Shown here piece after piece: positions 1 through 11,826 of a DNA stretch of 64,000 bases. The notes beneath the pieces were generated by a model. It saw nothing but the letters and a program-made list of their open reading frames with translations, was not told the DNA's origin and did no database searches. A program made the position numbers and the translations under genes. The stretch is from Lathyrus oleraceus (lineage: Eukaryota; Streptophyta; Magnoliopsida; Fabales; Fabaceae), in assembly GCF_024323335.1 (NCBI RefSeq), contig NC_066579.1, forward strand, positions 360,096,665-360,160,664, read 5' to 3'. Each line of letters begins with the position of its first letter. Positions within the stretch are counted from its first letter, which is position 1.

Positions 1-1246
1 ATTAGTCACAAAAGCTGAGTGTTACATGTCATTTACTACATCAACAAAAATTGACGGCGTTACTGATATTTCGATGGAAAGGACTACCGTGACTCAACTT
101 CCAAACTTAAGGGAGCAAAATAGTCTTTTTAAAAATTAAGGGAGTAAACTAAACCCCAAATCAAAGATAAATGATGAAAAATGGTATTTATCCTGTATTA
201 TATGAGATAAAATATCACAAAAGCATAATATTCCAGTTGATAAATTGTTAGAGGATTTTATAATGCACCATATGTATTACTATGACACCACGTGAAAACA
301 CAAAAATGCCCCCAGTTTTCAGAGATGTATCTCCGGACGCATCCTGAGTCAATAGAATTCTGACTTAATGTTAAAAAAACTAACACCATTTCTGACACTA
401 ATACCATTTTTATGAACATTTCTAAAACAAACACCATTTCAGTGATAAACACCATCTCATGATGAGTTAAGTACCTCAAATATGATGACAAAACTTCAGT
501 GAATAAGGTTAGAAGAGTTGATATTCGAGTTGATGTTGGAAGAGTTATTGTTGAAAAGAGATGATTGAATCTGAGTTTTTATGAAAATCATTTAAGTTTT
601 TGTTAAGAGAATGACGATGAAACGAGGAGCGTTGATAAGTAAATGAAAAGTTAGAGCTAGTTTTGTGAAATATTCATGAAAAAGAATATCCACTTGGGTT
701 TTTTGGCAAAACCGAGAGAATAGATTAATTAAAATAAAAATAAAATAAAATAGGAATCATATTATGAGAATACATTTAAAATAACTATCACGCCAATTTT
801 TTGACATAACTGATGGAATAAATTAATATAAAATATAAAATAATTTTTTTTTTGAAAATATTAATTTGAAAATATTGATGTAAAAGATTTTACCCCTCGG
901 TTGGACCATGCAACCGAGGGATAATACAAATTAAAAAAAATATTAATAGAAAGAAAAAGGTATTTGAAAATATTAACTTCGTAATCCAAAATAAATAAAT
1001 AAAGAGATAATGAAAAGACGTCAAGTGAGAAATAGTGGCCATAAATTAGTTATAAAAAGAAAAATGTAAATTGCAGTATGTGAGATTTAAAGTGAAGTCT
1101 CTGGTAATTGTATCCTATTGATTTTGCTAAAAATTGAGGGTATATATTGTGTATATTTGTTTTTAAAAAATTAAACATAGCACTCCCAAGGTATATCCCT
1201 TGATTTTTTATTAGTCGATGTGAAAGTTTTGTTATAAAATTTATAG
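1..1246. other. AT-rich intergenic DNA, no gene seen
   Basis: No reading frame here resembles a known protein; the only open stretch of note (258-491, minus) is low complexity and rich in Met and Val. The segment from about 1183 to 1246 is the left half of a repeat whose uninterrupted relative lies at 5313-5460, so at least the right end of this stretch is repeat-derived. Confidence 0.6.
894..920. repeat. Perfect 10-bp inverted repeat (hairpin)
   Basis: CCCTCGGTTG at 894-903 is followed by a 7-base loop and its exact reverse complement CAACCGAGGG at 911-920. The stem is GC-rich in an otherwise AT-rich setting. It could be what remains of a small inverted-repeat transposon whose interior was lost, but no flanking duplication was identified. 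Confidence 0.6.
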
Positions 1247-1400
1247 GATTTTTTTTTAAATAACAACTCTTTCAATTAAAATTTTAAAATAACCTTTTTC
1301 TTAAAATATTTATCGGAATAACCATCTTTCATGAAGCATGCGCCAGTTGGACTGACGCATCTATTTTTCATTGAACATAGGCGCTGATGGCATGGGCGCA
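1247..1400 (+). repeat. Left terminal inverted repeat of MULE
   Basis: Aligned by eye to the reverse complement of 4874-5028, with scattered substitutions. The outermost bases are GA followed by a T run. Shared landmarks are a segment reading TTAAAATTTTAATTGAA in reverse and the block around GCATGCGCCAGTTGGAC. Confidence 0.8.
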
Positions 1401-2159
1401 TCCATATAAAAGTTGTATTCATTGGTGTCACATGCAATGGCACATGCATGTGAAGGCGCAACATGTAATGACGCATGCATGTGTAGGTCATGTGAGGGCA
1501 CCACATGCAATGACGCATGCATAATGGTTCTATGTGTGCGACAATGCATGTGGCTACTGCTCCACCACTAATCTATTATAAATACAACATCTCCCTCCCA
1601 TAATTTTTCACACAACTTCTTACCCTTTCCTTCAATCTCCTTCAATTTTATTTAAAATGTTTGCATATTCATACTTGTGTCCTTATGTTGGCAAGAGAAA
1701 TGCCCTTTTAATATTTTCAACAGTGCAGCCTCCGGTGAAGATCCAACTTTAGAATATAGATACGTTCAAACATCTTAACATGACGTTGAACCGTTAGTTA
1801 GATGAAGACATTGCAAATGGTGAAAGGATCAGAAGAATTCAATGGCTTGATACGACGTTCAACCAAAATGGAGAAGTTTGTTTTTGGGTGGATATTAAAA
1901 CCGACAGAGACGTTCACAGGATGATGTATACTTCTCAAAAAATTGTTTTGATGGTTGTAATCGCATAGTTATGTTGTTTATGTGTTGTATTTGTTTGTGA
2001 TAGTATTTTATTTGTTGTAGTTTCTTGTGTTGTTGTTTAATTATTGTATTTGTTCTACTTATCATATGAAAAGAATGTTGTTTTTAATATAAAGCAAAAG
2101 AGTTACAATTAAAATTATCTTGTTGTGCTTATTCCAACACTGGGACAGTTAGTACGAGT

Positions 2160-3490
2160 ATGACCGGGTTGGTGACATGAACTACATAATCTAACCATTT
2201 TTTCCCGTATCCATTTCGATTCGAATGTAGGTGCTGTTTGGGTGACCCTTTTTCTTTCTTCACATTATTTCATTGTGCCAGAGAATGTCCCATTGATATG
2301 CAGGCCAGTAATCCTCTTTTGCTATCACTGAAAAGCTAATTTTGTAAACATTTCAAAGGCTTATGACTTTGTAAATGTCGGATAGTAAGCTGGAAGGATC
2401 TCGTCGAAGCTTTGAACATGTCGTTATGACATGGGAGCAGGGCATACGAAAGGCTTGGAACTTTCCGCAGTCGCACCAACCTCTATCTAGTTCCACTCGA
2501 TAGTGTCCCCTCTGCATGCCTTCATTGTGATCCATTGACTCAACAACACTGTATCAACCTTTAGTATGGTCAAACACTGTGACCACATGTGTGTTAACTT
2601 TGGCAACTTCCTCTTTAATGAATTTCATTGAAGCATTACTGAACAACCACCCATATTGTAACACTAGACTCCATTTGGAACGTATGATCTCAAATAGTGC
2701 CCCTAGCCTGAAATAGGATGCTTGCACTAAGGCGTTTATAGGTAGGTTTCAGATGCCTTTGAAGATAGAGTTCATTAATTCCACAAGATTTGTTGTCATG
2801 TGGCCCCATCATTGACCGTTATCGTATGCCCTAGTCCACTTCTCCAATGGAATATTTTCGATCCACCTTACTACATCTGCGTTTGACAATCTGATGTATT
2901 CGCGGTAGTGTTTGAAAGAAGGTTCTGTTAATGCATACCCTGCATTGAAAACCTTCTTCTGCAATGTTTTGTCTTTGGTCTCCCGCATGAAATTTTGAGT
3001 GATATGTCTAATGCAGTAGACATGCGTTGAAGAAGGATCCTGTCAGCCATTTTGACAATAAATCTTATACCTCGTTGCATTAGTTCGATCAACCCTATAA
3101 TCAGTTGATAATTCCATGTGATACTTTTTAATGTCTCTGACACAGTCTTCTTTTGTACGAAATTTGTCTCATTCTTTCAATGATCCTTGAATTTGGACAT
3201 AAGGATTGTAAAATATATCTAATGAAGGTTCATTTGTACCAAAATCCAAGCTTGTCATGTGTTGAGGTGGACAATATACATGACTAGCTGGTAATGGTTA
3301 TTCTTCTTCTTCATCGTTCACCACTTCATCAACCAATAACTCAACTTTTTCTTCTTCCTCAACATTGGCTTCAGCTTGTTCGTCGTCACCAGTTTCACAA
3401 AACACTTGTGACGAATCAACGAACTGAGACTCTTGATTTTGTTGTGTTAATATATATATAACTCAATATCATTGTACCCAGATTGTTCAT
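2160..3490 (-). pseudogene. MULE transposase remnant (MuDR/SWIM type)
   Basis: Reading the minus strand gives, in order: an acidic N-terminal stretch; a MuDR-type N-terminal domain (KFRTKEDCVRDIKKYH, DYRVDRTNATRYKIYC); the C-terminal MULE region (HVYCIRHITQNFMRE, WTRAYDNGQ, MTTNLVELMNSIFKG); and a SWIM zinc finger with CDCG, six residues, then CSHV (about 2425-2475). Transposases of this family cut and paste the element by binding the TIRs. The central part that should hold most of the DDE catalytic triad is absent: the sequence passes directly from the N-terminal domain to the YCIRH region, so I infer an internal deletion of a few hundred residues. Several in-frame stops confirm it is dead. 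Its 5' end faces the PMD gene. Confidence 0.8.
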
Positions 3491-3589
3491 GACTGAGAAA
3501 TATATGGTGAACATCGTCATCGTCTCGAGGCTGTATACAACTCTACTTTTAATTTTAAAAAAATTATCCAATTACATATCCTCTAATCA

Positions 3590-4670
3590 TGTCAAATTGT
3601 TATACAATTTATCTGGAGGTCGTATCTGGGTCTTGATCATCAGGTTAACCATTATGATACTGCAGTTTGGACAACAAAAACACCAATCATCCAGTTCACT
3701 ACTGTGGAGATGCACCAGAGTGACCGTGTAAAACTGTAGTTCGGCAATTAACAATAAATTCCAGAACCTCTGACGTGTTTGGAAGATTGGTATCAACAAA
3801 GAGTCGATGAACAATGGGATTATTCTGATTGGAGAGACTTTGCAAAAGAGATGTGTCGTCATTGGAAAAATCGCCAACAACACATCTTAAACGAACTAGT
3901 CATACATGGTGCTAGACCAACTCGACATTATATGGCATGGTTTAGGTCGGTTGCAACGCCATAGTTTGGGTATGAGCCAAGGTATTTGATTGATCCACAA
4001 CAACGAGCTTCGTCATCAAACGCCCAACAACAAATCCCCGCCCAAGAGCAATGTCAACCCATCTAAACCCAACGACCAACCTCACACCACCACCCTACCA
4101 TATACACCCAACCACCAAACATCCAACATCGCAACCAATTCATACCACACACCTAAACTCAAAACCAGGAATCAAACCCTAACAACCAACAACCATACGC
4201 AACCACCACATATGTCTATAACCCGGATGATTCATACGATTAAACCTCGTGCCATTGTAGCCCCCCACTTATGAACACCCAAACATCCCATCGCCACAAC
4301 ATTCAACCATTGTTTGACTTTAGTACACCACATGAACCATTGCTTTGTTTCCAAAGCGATTCAATGTCCCAATTTGGGCAACCATACCGTCCACAAACAA
4401 CCCAATTACAACGACCCAACTACGACAACATGGGCACCGAACTCAATTACGGAAGCATCGTTGGTGACACCCCTCAGATATTGGGGAGAAATGCTGACAA
4501 ATCTATCAAATACCGCTGGACCTTTCACCGGACCTTCACTCCAGCAACCATTGCATCATGTCAGCACTCAAAGACCCCAAACACCTCAGGGAAATCGTGG
4601 GAGACCTCGAAAGCAGGCTAACGCACCTGAATGTGGAACAAGGAGGCGTTTCAATCGGGCGAGTAATTGA
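3590..4670 (+). pseudogene. Plant mobile domain (PMD/MAIN-like) gene remnant
   Basis: The plus strand encodes the C-terminal part of a plant mobile domain: a stretch with HYDTAVWTTKTPIIQFTTVE and MHQSDRVKL, then after stops at about 3738, 3747 and 3753 the open segment 3779-3964 with CLEDWYQQRVDEQWDYSDW and RPTRHYMAWFRSV. A Pro/Gln/Asn/Thr-rich tail follows to about 4670. PMD proteins include host MAIN/MAIL silencing factors and passengers of MULE and gypsy elements; the molecular activity is not settled. The N-terminal half is missing and there are several stops, so it is not expressed as an intact protein. It is divergently oriented to the transposase remnant inside the same TIRs, which marks it as transposon cargo rather than a host gene. 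Confidence 0.75.
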
Positions 4671-4873
4671 TTTTCTTGTCAATTGTTATGTATTTTAACT
4701 TTATATTATAATATTAATATTTTTTTTCATTTACGTATTTAATTTAATTATTCATAAGTATAAAATATAAAATTTTAAAAAATAAATTAACATAGAGCAT
4801 GCTCCACATGCATTGGCGCATACACATGATGTAGTGTATGCATGCGCCAATGCAATTGGTTTCATTGCATGCA

Positions 4874-5028
4874 TGCGCCTAGGCCATTGACGCCTCTGTT
4901 CAATGGAAAAATAGATGCGCCAGTCCAACTGGCGCATGCTTCATGAAATGTGACTATTTCCGTAAATATTTTGAAAAATAGGTTATTTTAGAATTTTAAT
5001 TGAAAAATATGATTATTTAAAAAAACTC
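4874..5028 (-). repeat. Right terminal inverted repeat of MULE
   Basis: Reverse complement of the left TIR, ending at a CTC that follows an A run. Further TGACGCATGCAT-like motifs occur just inside both TIRs (for example 1468-1520), consistent with subterminal repeats of the element. Confidence 0.8.
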
Positions 5029-5213
5029 AATTTTACCATTTGTAATAATGAAAATTTATAGACTCTATATTCAATAAAATCTCAGAGAAATTCCAAAAAT
5101 CCAATAAACACAATTTTTTTTAAAACGTAAAATTTATAAAACATATAAAGTACTCTAGTAAAAACATAGAATGTCTGATTAAATTTAGGAGGTGTGAGAA
5201 TAAATTTTCCAAA

Positions 5214-5310
5214 AATAATACCAAATAGTGGCCTACCTCAAGTGTTAACAAATTCTATTTTTGTGGTAGGGTGCAAATAGCTAGTTACTAGGCTATCACC
5301 AAATAGTATT
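5214..5310 (+). repeat. Copy 1 of ~95-bp dispersed direct repeat
   Basis: Starts AATAATACCAAATAGTGGCC and ends with TACTAGGCTATCACC followed by AAATAGT. The second copy at 5771-5864 differs at only a few positions. The two flank about 460 bp that includes the unsplit relative of the MULE target, so a local segmental duplication is likely. Confidence 0.8.
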
Positions 5311-5770
5311 TACCTCCCAAAATATATACCTCGATTTTTTATTGATTGATATAAAATCTTATTATAAAATTTATAATTTATAGTAATGAAAATAGACTCT
5401 ATATCTGGTAATATCTAGAAAAATTCCAAAAATCCAATAAACACAATATTTTTTTAAAACCTACTCCTTCATGTCATTATTATAAGAAATAAACCACCTT
5501 AAATCTTGATCATTATTATAAGCAAAAATTATTAATTTTAAAACTAATTAATATTTATATTACTGGCATATCTTTAATTTAATTTAAATGCATTTATTAA
5601 TAATAGTTGATTCATCAAATACAACTAAGGATATTATACTAAAATTTTCTTTGATTGCCTATGAAATCAAAAAAATTAATAACATTTAATTACTTTTTTT
5701 AATCCATGTAAAAATAATTATTTTTCTTATAATAGCGACATAAGGGAATAACATTTATAAAAGATATAAA

Positions 5771-5864
5771 ATAATACCAAATAGTGGCCTACCTCGAGTG
5801 TTAACAAATTCTTTTTTTGTGGTGGGGTGCAAATAGCTAGTTACTAGGCTATCAGCAAATAGTA
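5771..5864 (+). repeat. Copy 2 of ~95-bp dispersed direct repeat
   Basis: Nearly identical to 5214-5310, same orientation; differences include GTGGTAGGG versus GTGGTGGGG and CTCAAG versus CTCGAG. Confidence 0.8.
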
Positions 5865-6660
5865 ATTAAGTCCTATCATACTGTATAGTGCTTTTGAATT
5901 TCACTGGAGAGAAATAGTGGAACACTTTGATACCATATATGGAATGAAAATTATGGAATGCTTGCCCCACCTCCTCTTGTTTGATAGTCTACTCCAAAAA
6001 ATAGACAAAATATACATTAGTATTTATTGAATCATTCATTAAAATAATGTCTCATCAACAAAACAATGTACCATAATGTTTCATGTGTTATCCTTGTATC
6101 ACAATTAATTAATTGATGCATCATGCTGTCAATTTTGTAAATGTTTCATTTTTGTACTTATTATCTCATTGAATTATTGGTGTTTTTTTTCTTGTTTTTT
6201 TCTCCTTTTATGGGAATAATCTGTCTGCAGGTCTGAACCCACAGCATATTGATTGGTTCTTGTTGTTCAAGTTAAGAATCAAATAGATATTTCATTAATA
6301 TAAATGAACTAGTTATTCAACTAAAATTGTTTTAGATATTTTAATAACAATACTCTTTCAAATATAACTGTGAACTCCCATTAGTTAAAATAAAAAATAT
6401 AAGAATAGTCTCATTCAAGTGTTTTTAAATCATTTTTTATAATCAGTTTATAAATTTGTATCTTAATTATGTGTTCTTGACTTGACTTCAATACCATATA
6501 TAATTACTATTTAAGTATGAATGATTCTGTTATTTGACTACTTGATTATGAGTAAAAATGTTATAGTACATATTCATTTCAAATAATTTTCCATATATCT
6601 ATTACATATTCTAAATAACATTATTCATATTTTTTAAATAATATTACATATATTTATTAT

Positions 6661-6740
6661 AATTTTAATAAACATATATTTATTATTATATTTTAATCAA
6701 AATTTTAATAAACATATATTTATTATTATATTTTAATCAA
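6661..6740 (+). repeat. Perfect tandem repeat, 2 x 40 bp
   Basis: The 40-bp unit at 6661-6700 (starting AATTTTAATAAACATATATT) is repeated exactly at 6701-6740. Absence of any mismatch suggests a recent replication-slippage event. Confidence 0.9.
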
Positions 6741-6894
6741 AAGGGGACAAAGCTCATTAAATATAATGAGAAAAGTAGGAAGAAAAATGAGGGGACAAAA
6801 GTCAATACCGCAAAACCTAACAAATTCTAAACTTAGGAAGTCATAGTTTGTTTCTATTAAAGTCCATAATTACATTGAAGTGTATCCCATTCTA

Positions 6895-9800
6895 CCACGT
6901 AAAGTTAGTAACGCATAAACCTAAATTAGTCCGTTTATCTGCACAATAGTTTCCTTCCCTATAAATGTGAGTTGCCAAAAAATGAGCATTAAGAAAAGCT
7001 TGAGTACAAACGTCCCATCTGTTCCTTAGCAACCAATGCACCACATATGGTTTACTGAAAGCAAGCACAACAAGTTTAGAATCCGTCTCTAACCAAAACT
7101 TATTCCAATTTTGCCTCAACGCATGCTCCATGGCAAGAATAACTCCCATTAACTCTGCAAACAAAGCATTAACTCTGCAAACAAAGCATTATCCCTGTTA
7201 TGATTCCTAAAAATGCCTCCACAGGCTGCCGATAGGGGAGTGCCAACCAAAGTACCGTCAGTGTTAACCTTTATCCAGTTTGGAGCATGGGGCACCACAA
7301 AATTTCCTTCACCATGCGATCTTTAGGAGGGCGAGAAACCACCTTGAAACTATTTAAAAGCATAAAATCTTGGATAGAAACACTGGAACAAGTGTTAGAG
7401 GTATTCCCAGATAATGTCGTATGAGACAAAATGGAAGCAGTAGTCGATATCCAATTGTTGACAACATTTTGGAACCTGATGTTGTTCCTAGAAGCCCAAG
7501 TTCAATTAACAGTATTGATAATGAATGCTTTAATAACCAACAAGCACTGTTTTGAACAAGAAATGTCAAAATGTATGCTGCAATCTTCAACAAAACATAT
7601 CACAAGACGATTCAACATTTCCCCCACCCAAGACCAAATATTTTGAGCAAAAATACAACGGAAAAAAAGATGTTGAATATTCTCCGCGCAATTCCAGTAA
7701 AAAGATTCATACCTCGCAACATGAGTTTATCATCCATCGGGAGTTTTCTGTTTATAAGTCTCCAAAACAGTAAATATTTAGAGGGTGGGATTGCAACATG
7801 CCAAATCGACTTCCCCCACTTAACCGATTGGTGATTATGAGTAAGATGGGCATAAGCCTCCTTAACCGTGAGCTCACCATTAGAAGATGGTTTCCAAAAC
7901 TTGGAATCCTTCTTGCTATAGTTGATAAAGACCTTTGATGCAAGCCGAGACAGCATGGGGCACAAGTTTTCCAGCCAAGAAGGAATACAGATCGAGTTGT
8001 GATGAATAATACTTTGAAACTTAGATTTCAAATTGGCCCGCAAGCATCACAGAATCTGTAGCAACTTTGTGAGAGAAATATCGCGCCAGTTTTCAACCCA
8101 CACATTGATGCAATCTCCATTTCCCACAAGCCAAGTAGAGTTTTGCACAACCACCAGAAGAAGGGCCTTGTTGCTAGTCCATAAAGAGGAGAAAATGTGA
8201 TATAAAATTTATTTACCATTTTTATAAACTCTTGATCTCAGAACCTCCGCCCAATCCTCCACGACAGAAATAATGTTCCAGCAATGAAAAATATTAGTGG
8301 ATTCATTCAGAAGAGTGAAGATGTTAAACCTATACCACCATTTTTGTAATCTTTGCAACAAGATTTCCATGATACCATCACCAGTTTCCACTTAAGAATA
8401 TCAACACTCCATATAAAATTTCTACACCAATGTTCGACATCTTTAAGTAAACTGACCGACCAAGAGTAGATCATCATAAAGTTCAACAACATGCCGTAAA
8501 TATATTTAACCGACTTCACCAACTGAATTCTACCAGTTATGGATAATATGGAACATTTCCAAGTTGGCAGTTTATGTCTGATTTTATTCGTGATGGGCTG
8601 AAAGTATTGCCTCTTAGGCCCCCCCTTGAAAATAGGCACACCAAGATAAACAAACGACATTATCCCCATGATGAAGCCAAATTTTTCAGCAAGCATGTTA
8701 TGTCGGGCAGAAGACATATACCTAGCATACAAAATTGACTTCAAAGGATTGCACACTTGACCAAAACAATCAACATATCTAAGGAAGAGATTATGAATGA
8801 CATCCATTGAAGAAATATAACCTTTGGAAAAAATCATTATATCATCCACATATAGAGTATAAGAAGGAACATGCATGGATGTAGAGGCCTTAATTAAGTT
8901 GATCATGTTGTTCAAAACCAACTTATTTATCCCCCGGCTTAAGACATCCTCGACAATGCAAAATAAAAGAGGAGACAAAGGATCTCCTTACCTAACCCAC
9001 CTCTGACAAGAGTAGTAACCATGAAAACTACCATTGATAGATATAGAAACAAAGGTCGATTGCAGAATGCAATGTATCCAATTGCAAAAAGTTTGATTAA
9101 CACCCAAATTTCATAAGAGCCGACAAAAGAAACGACCAATTCAAGGTATCAAAAGCCTTAGAAATGTCAACCTTCATAGTAACATTACCTCCAATGGATT
9201 TGTTATGCATCAAGTTACCCTCCTCTGATTTGAGACAAATACATTCCTTTATGATTCTACCATGAATGAATCCTTTATACTCCTTTGAAATAATCTGGGG
9301 CAACAACTGCGCGAGCCTATTAGCAAGAACTTTTGTAATCATCTTATGCTTGCAATTAGCAAAAGTTATGGGTCTATAATGATCGATACTCTCTGTCTCA
9401 TGGGTTTTGGGGATAAAGACCATCATGTTGGTATTATAATTGGGAAGAATCCATCCATCCTTAAAGAATTGCAAAGTTGCATTGATAACATCATTCTTGA
9501 TCACGTTCCATTTAAATTTGGTAAAAAAAAAAGGGCAAAACCATTTAGACCAGCCGCACCGTCCTTCTTTAAACTAAAAATGGCATTGTAGATTTCGTCG
9601 ACAGAAGGTAACATAGTTAGCAAAGAGTTGGACATATCAGTCACCATATGAGGGACAACTTCCTCCACTAACGAACTATCCTATAAAATAGAAACATTGT
9701 TAAATAAATTATTGTAGTGATCTACCACATGCTGCTTGGGATTTGTGACAAGAGAGTCTCCCACTTTCAAATAATGAATAAATTTTGTGGCATTCTTAAT

Positions 9801-9945
9801 CTTGGGGAGCCTATGCAAGTATCTAGTATTTCTATCTCCTTCCACATGCCATTTAACCCTAGCCTTTTCCATCCAAAAAATCTCCTTCATTTTCTAGGGC
9901 TTTGTCCAACTTGAGTTGAGTCTCTTTTTCTTGACCTGCTATAGA
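6895..9945 (-). pseudogene. LINE (L1-type non-LTR retrotransposon), 5'-truncated ORF2 remnant
   Basis: From right to left the minus strand encodes a linker (ETQLKLDKALE, KWHVEGDRNTRYLHRL), reverse transcriptase with the motifs YRPITFANC, KVDISKAFDTLNW, SPLLFCIVEDVLSRGI and the catalytic YVDD (about 8845), a zinc-finger RVT domain (KSIWHVAIPPSKYLLFWRL) and a C-terminal RNase H-like domain (FAELMGVILAMEHA, LETDSKLVVLAF). Plant L1-type LINEs have this order and move by target-primed reverse transcription. The endonuclease domain that should precede RT is missing, which fits the usual 5' truncation. At least four frame changes plus stops separate the fragments at 9681-9890, 9097-9504, 8307-8978, 7612-8043 and 6892-7164. 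I did not identify a poly(A) tail or target duplication. Confidence 0.85.
7148..7187 (-). repeat. 20-bp tandem duplication inside LINE RNase H domain
   Basis: ATTAACTCTGCAAACAAAGC at 7148-7167 is repeated exactly at 7168-7187. On the coding strand it splits the normally continuous NALFAELMGVI and shifts the frame by 20 bases. Confidence 0.9.
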
Positions 9946-10749
9946 ATCAGAATATCCAGAAATATTAATATCCCCTTGAATGTTTATTTGAAATATATAA
10001 TAAATATATATTTATTAATATTGCAAAATAAATATGTAATAAACATGTTACATAGGAATGAGAATGATAATCATCAAAGTATAATGACTCAATTGTAAAA
10101 GAGATATGTATATATCTTTAGAGTTGTTTGGAAGATTTGAGCGAAAAGGAGATGACTTAGAAGAAAAAGGAGTGATGGAGTGAAAAAATTAAACATTTTG
10201 GTTTGGAGAATTTTGGAAGTTTTTTTTTTTAATTCATAATATAAAATTTCCCTAGTTGTGGGAATTCAAATTTGTATTGACGGAGGATTTTGAAGAATTT
10301 TGGAGGGTTTACATAAACTTTTTAAATATGTTTTATGTTGTTATAATAATATGAAATTTAAAAATATAATAATGATAAATATTAATTCATCATTCTATAT
10401 AAAAACATATTTTTAAAAATGGTTAAAAAATTTCTATTCTTTTCTACAAATCCCCTCTTCCAAATCTCTCTCATTCCCTCCTCTTCAAACTCCGAAACAA
10501 AGTTGGTATCCATGGATTTGAATCTCCTTGTGACTATTTTTTTTAAACATTTTCTTTTTGGTTAATTTAAGAACAAAAGTTATGACTTATTTTCATAGAA
10601 ATTTCGTAGTTCAGTTGGTAAATGCCTAATATTATATTTCTTTGAAATGAATATATTTATTTGATATATTATTTTATAAATTTAACAAATATATATAAAA
10701 TTTATTAAAATTTTGATTAATAAATTTAAAATATTATTATTTGAAATAA

Positions 10750-10831
<82 letters not shown>

Positions 10832-10855
10832 ATATATATACACACATATATATAT

Positions 10856-10902
<47 letters not shown>

Positions 10903-10905
10903 TAT

Positions 10906-10956
<51 letters not shown>

Positions 10957-11141
10957 TATAGATATAAATAATATTGTTTGAAATAAATAATTTATATAAT
11001 ATATTTATATAGTTTATTTAAATTTTTAATAATAATATGTATTACCTTCAAATAATGTTCATTTATCTTTTATGTTTTTTGATACATATTTATGAATGAG
11101 ATAAGATATATAATAGGACAATGAAATGGGACAGCAGTGGA
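9946..11141. other. AT-rich intergenic DNA with microsatellite
   Basis: No coding similarity seen. The only structured part is the TA-rich array at 10752-10967. Confidence 0.6.
10752..10967. repeat. (TA)n microsatellite with TATG/CACA interruptions
   Basis: A run of TA dinucleotides of about 215 bp, interrupted near 10826-10865 and 10890-10910 by TGTATATATATACACACA-type segments, which make local palindromes. The Tyr/Ile-repeat frames on both strands here are artefacts of the dinucleotide. Confidence 0.95.
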
Positions 11142-11548
11142 CACTATAAAGAAAATGAAATTTAGTGAAGGAAATTAGTGAGGAAAGTAATCCCTCACTA
11201 ATTGCGATGGAATTTGTATGAGAAAGCTATATACATGTTTGAAACTGAAGACGTAAAATTAACAAAAGATATTTGTAATAAATGTATTCTGTTATAATTT
11301 TTTTTTCTTCAAATTCCCTCAGAAATCTTGTGTCAAGAATAAAATAAGTACTACTTTGATTTTAATATTTAGTTTTAAGAATATATATTTAATAATATTA
11401 TAGTTTTGATTTGGGAAATATTAATGATATTCACAAAAATTGTTTGAAGTGTTTTATATTGTGTATTTTTTTTTTATATGTTAAATTCATTTGCATTACA
11501 ATTTTATGATATAAATTAGGTAAAATATTTACAATTTTAATAATCATA

Positions 11549-11793
11549 ATAAACTGTAAGTGTTTCAATTGAATTGCAAATGCACCAGAATGATAACTTT
11601 ATTCATAGGTTCCAATGCCTTTTTATAAGGAATACATAAAAACGGTAAACAAATGCAAATCCTAAAATAAAGGACATGACTCAACTAGCTCCACTAACTC
11701 CACTAATAGCAAGAAAATAGCAAAACAGAAATTGACCTGCTCTAGCCTAAAGAATAGGTCTTTATTGGAAAAACTAAAAGAACTTACACAACA
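11549..11793 (-). repeat. 3' LTR of copia element
   Basis: On the minus strand it runs TGTTGTGTAAG ... CAGTTTA; the terminal CA expected at the outer (left) end is altered relative to the other LTR (AT in place of TG on the plus strand, one base lost). The purine tract of the coding strand, AAGGGAGGGAT, abuts its inner edge at about 11794-11805. Confidence 0.93.
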
Positions 11794-11826
11794 ATCCCTC
11801 CCTTGAACTGAACTCGATCAAGAGTT

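Larger units (their letters stand above)
1247..5028. mobile_element. Mutator-like DNA transposon (MULE) with PMD gene, decayed
   Basis: The element is bounded by inverted repeats of about 155 bp that match over their full length by eye, both containing the motif GCATGCGCCAGTTGGACTG or its complement. Inside are a decayed MULE transposase on the minus strand and a plant-mobile-domain gene on the plus strand. Long TIRs, a SWIM-finger transposase and a PMD passenger gene are known of plant MULEs. Target duplications are not clear: AATTTATAG left and AATTTTACC right are at best eroded. A second copy of the flanking repeat at 5313-5460 reads straight across the insertion point and supports these ends. 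The transposase lacks its catalytic centre, so the copy could move only with help from elsewhere. Confidence 0.82.
5029..6889. other. AT-rich intergenic DNA with short repeats
   Basis: No coding sequence was recognised. The stretch holds the right half of the repeat split by the MULE (5029-5121), an unsplit relative (5313-5460), a separated duplication (5214-5310 and 5771-5864) and a perfect two-copy tandem repeat (6661-6740). The rest is AT-rich without recognisable features. Confidence 0.6.

Noticed and set aside
3587..3883. 98-residue minus-strand ORF
   Set aside because: It is antisense to the PMD coding segment, which has clear family similarity on the plus strand.
10682..10907. Open frames on both strands rich in Tyr and Ile
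   Set aside because: They are translations of the (TA)n microsatellite.
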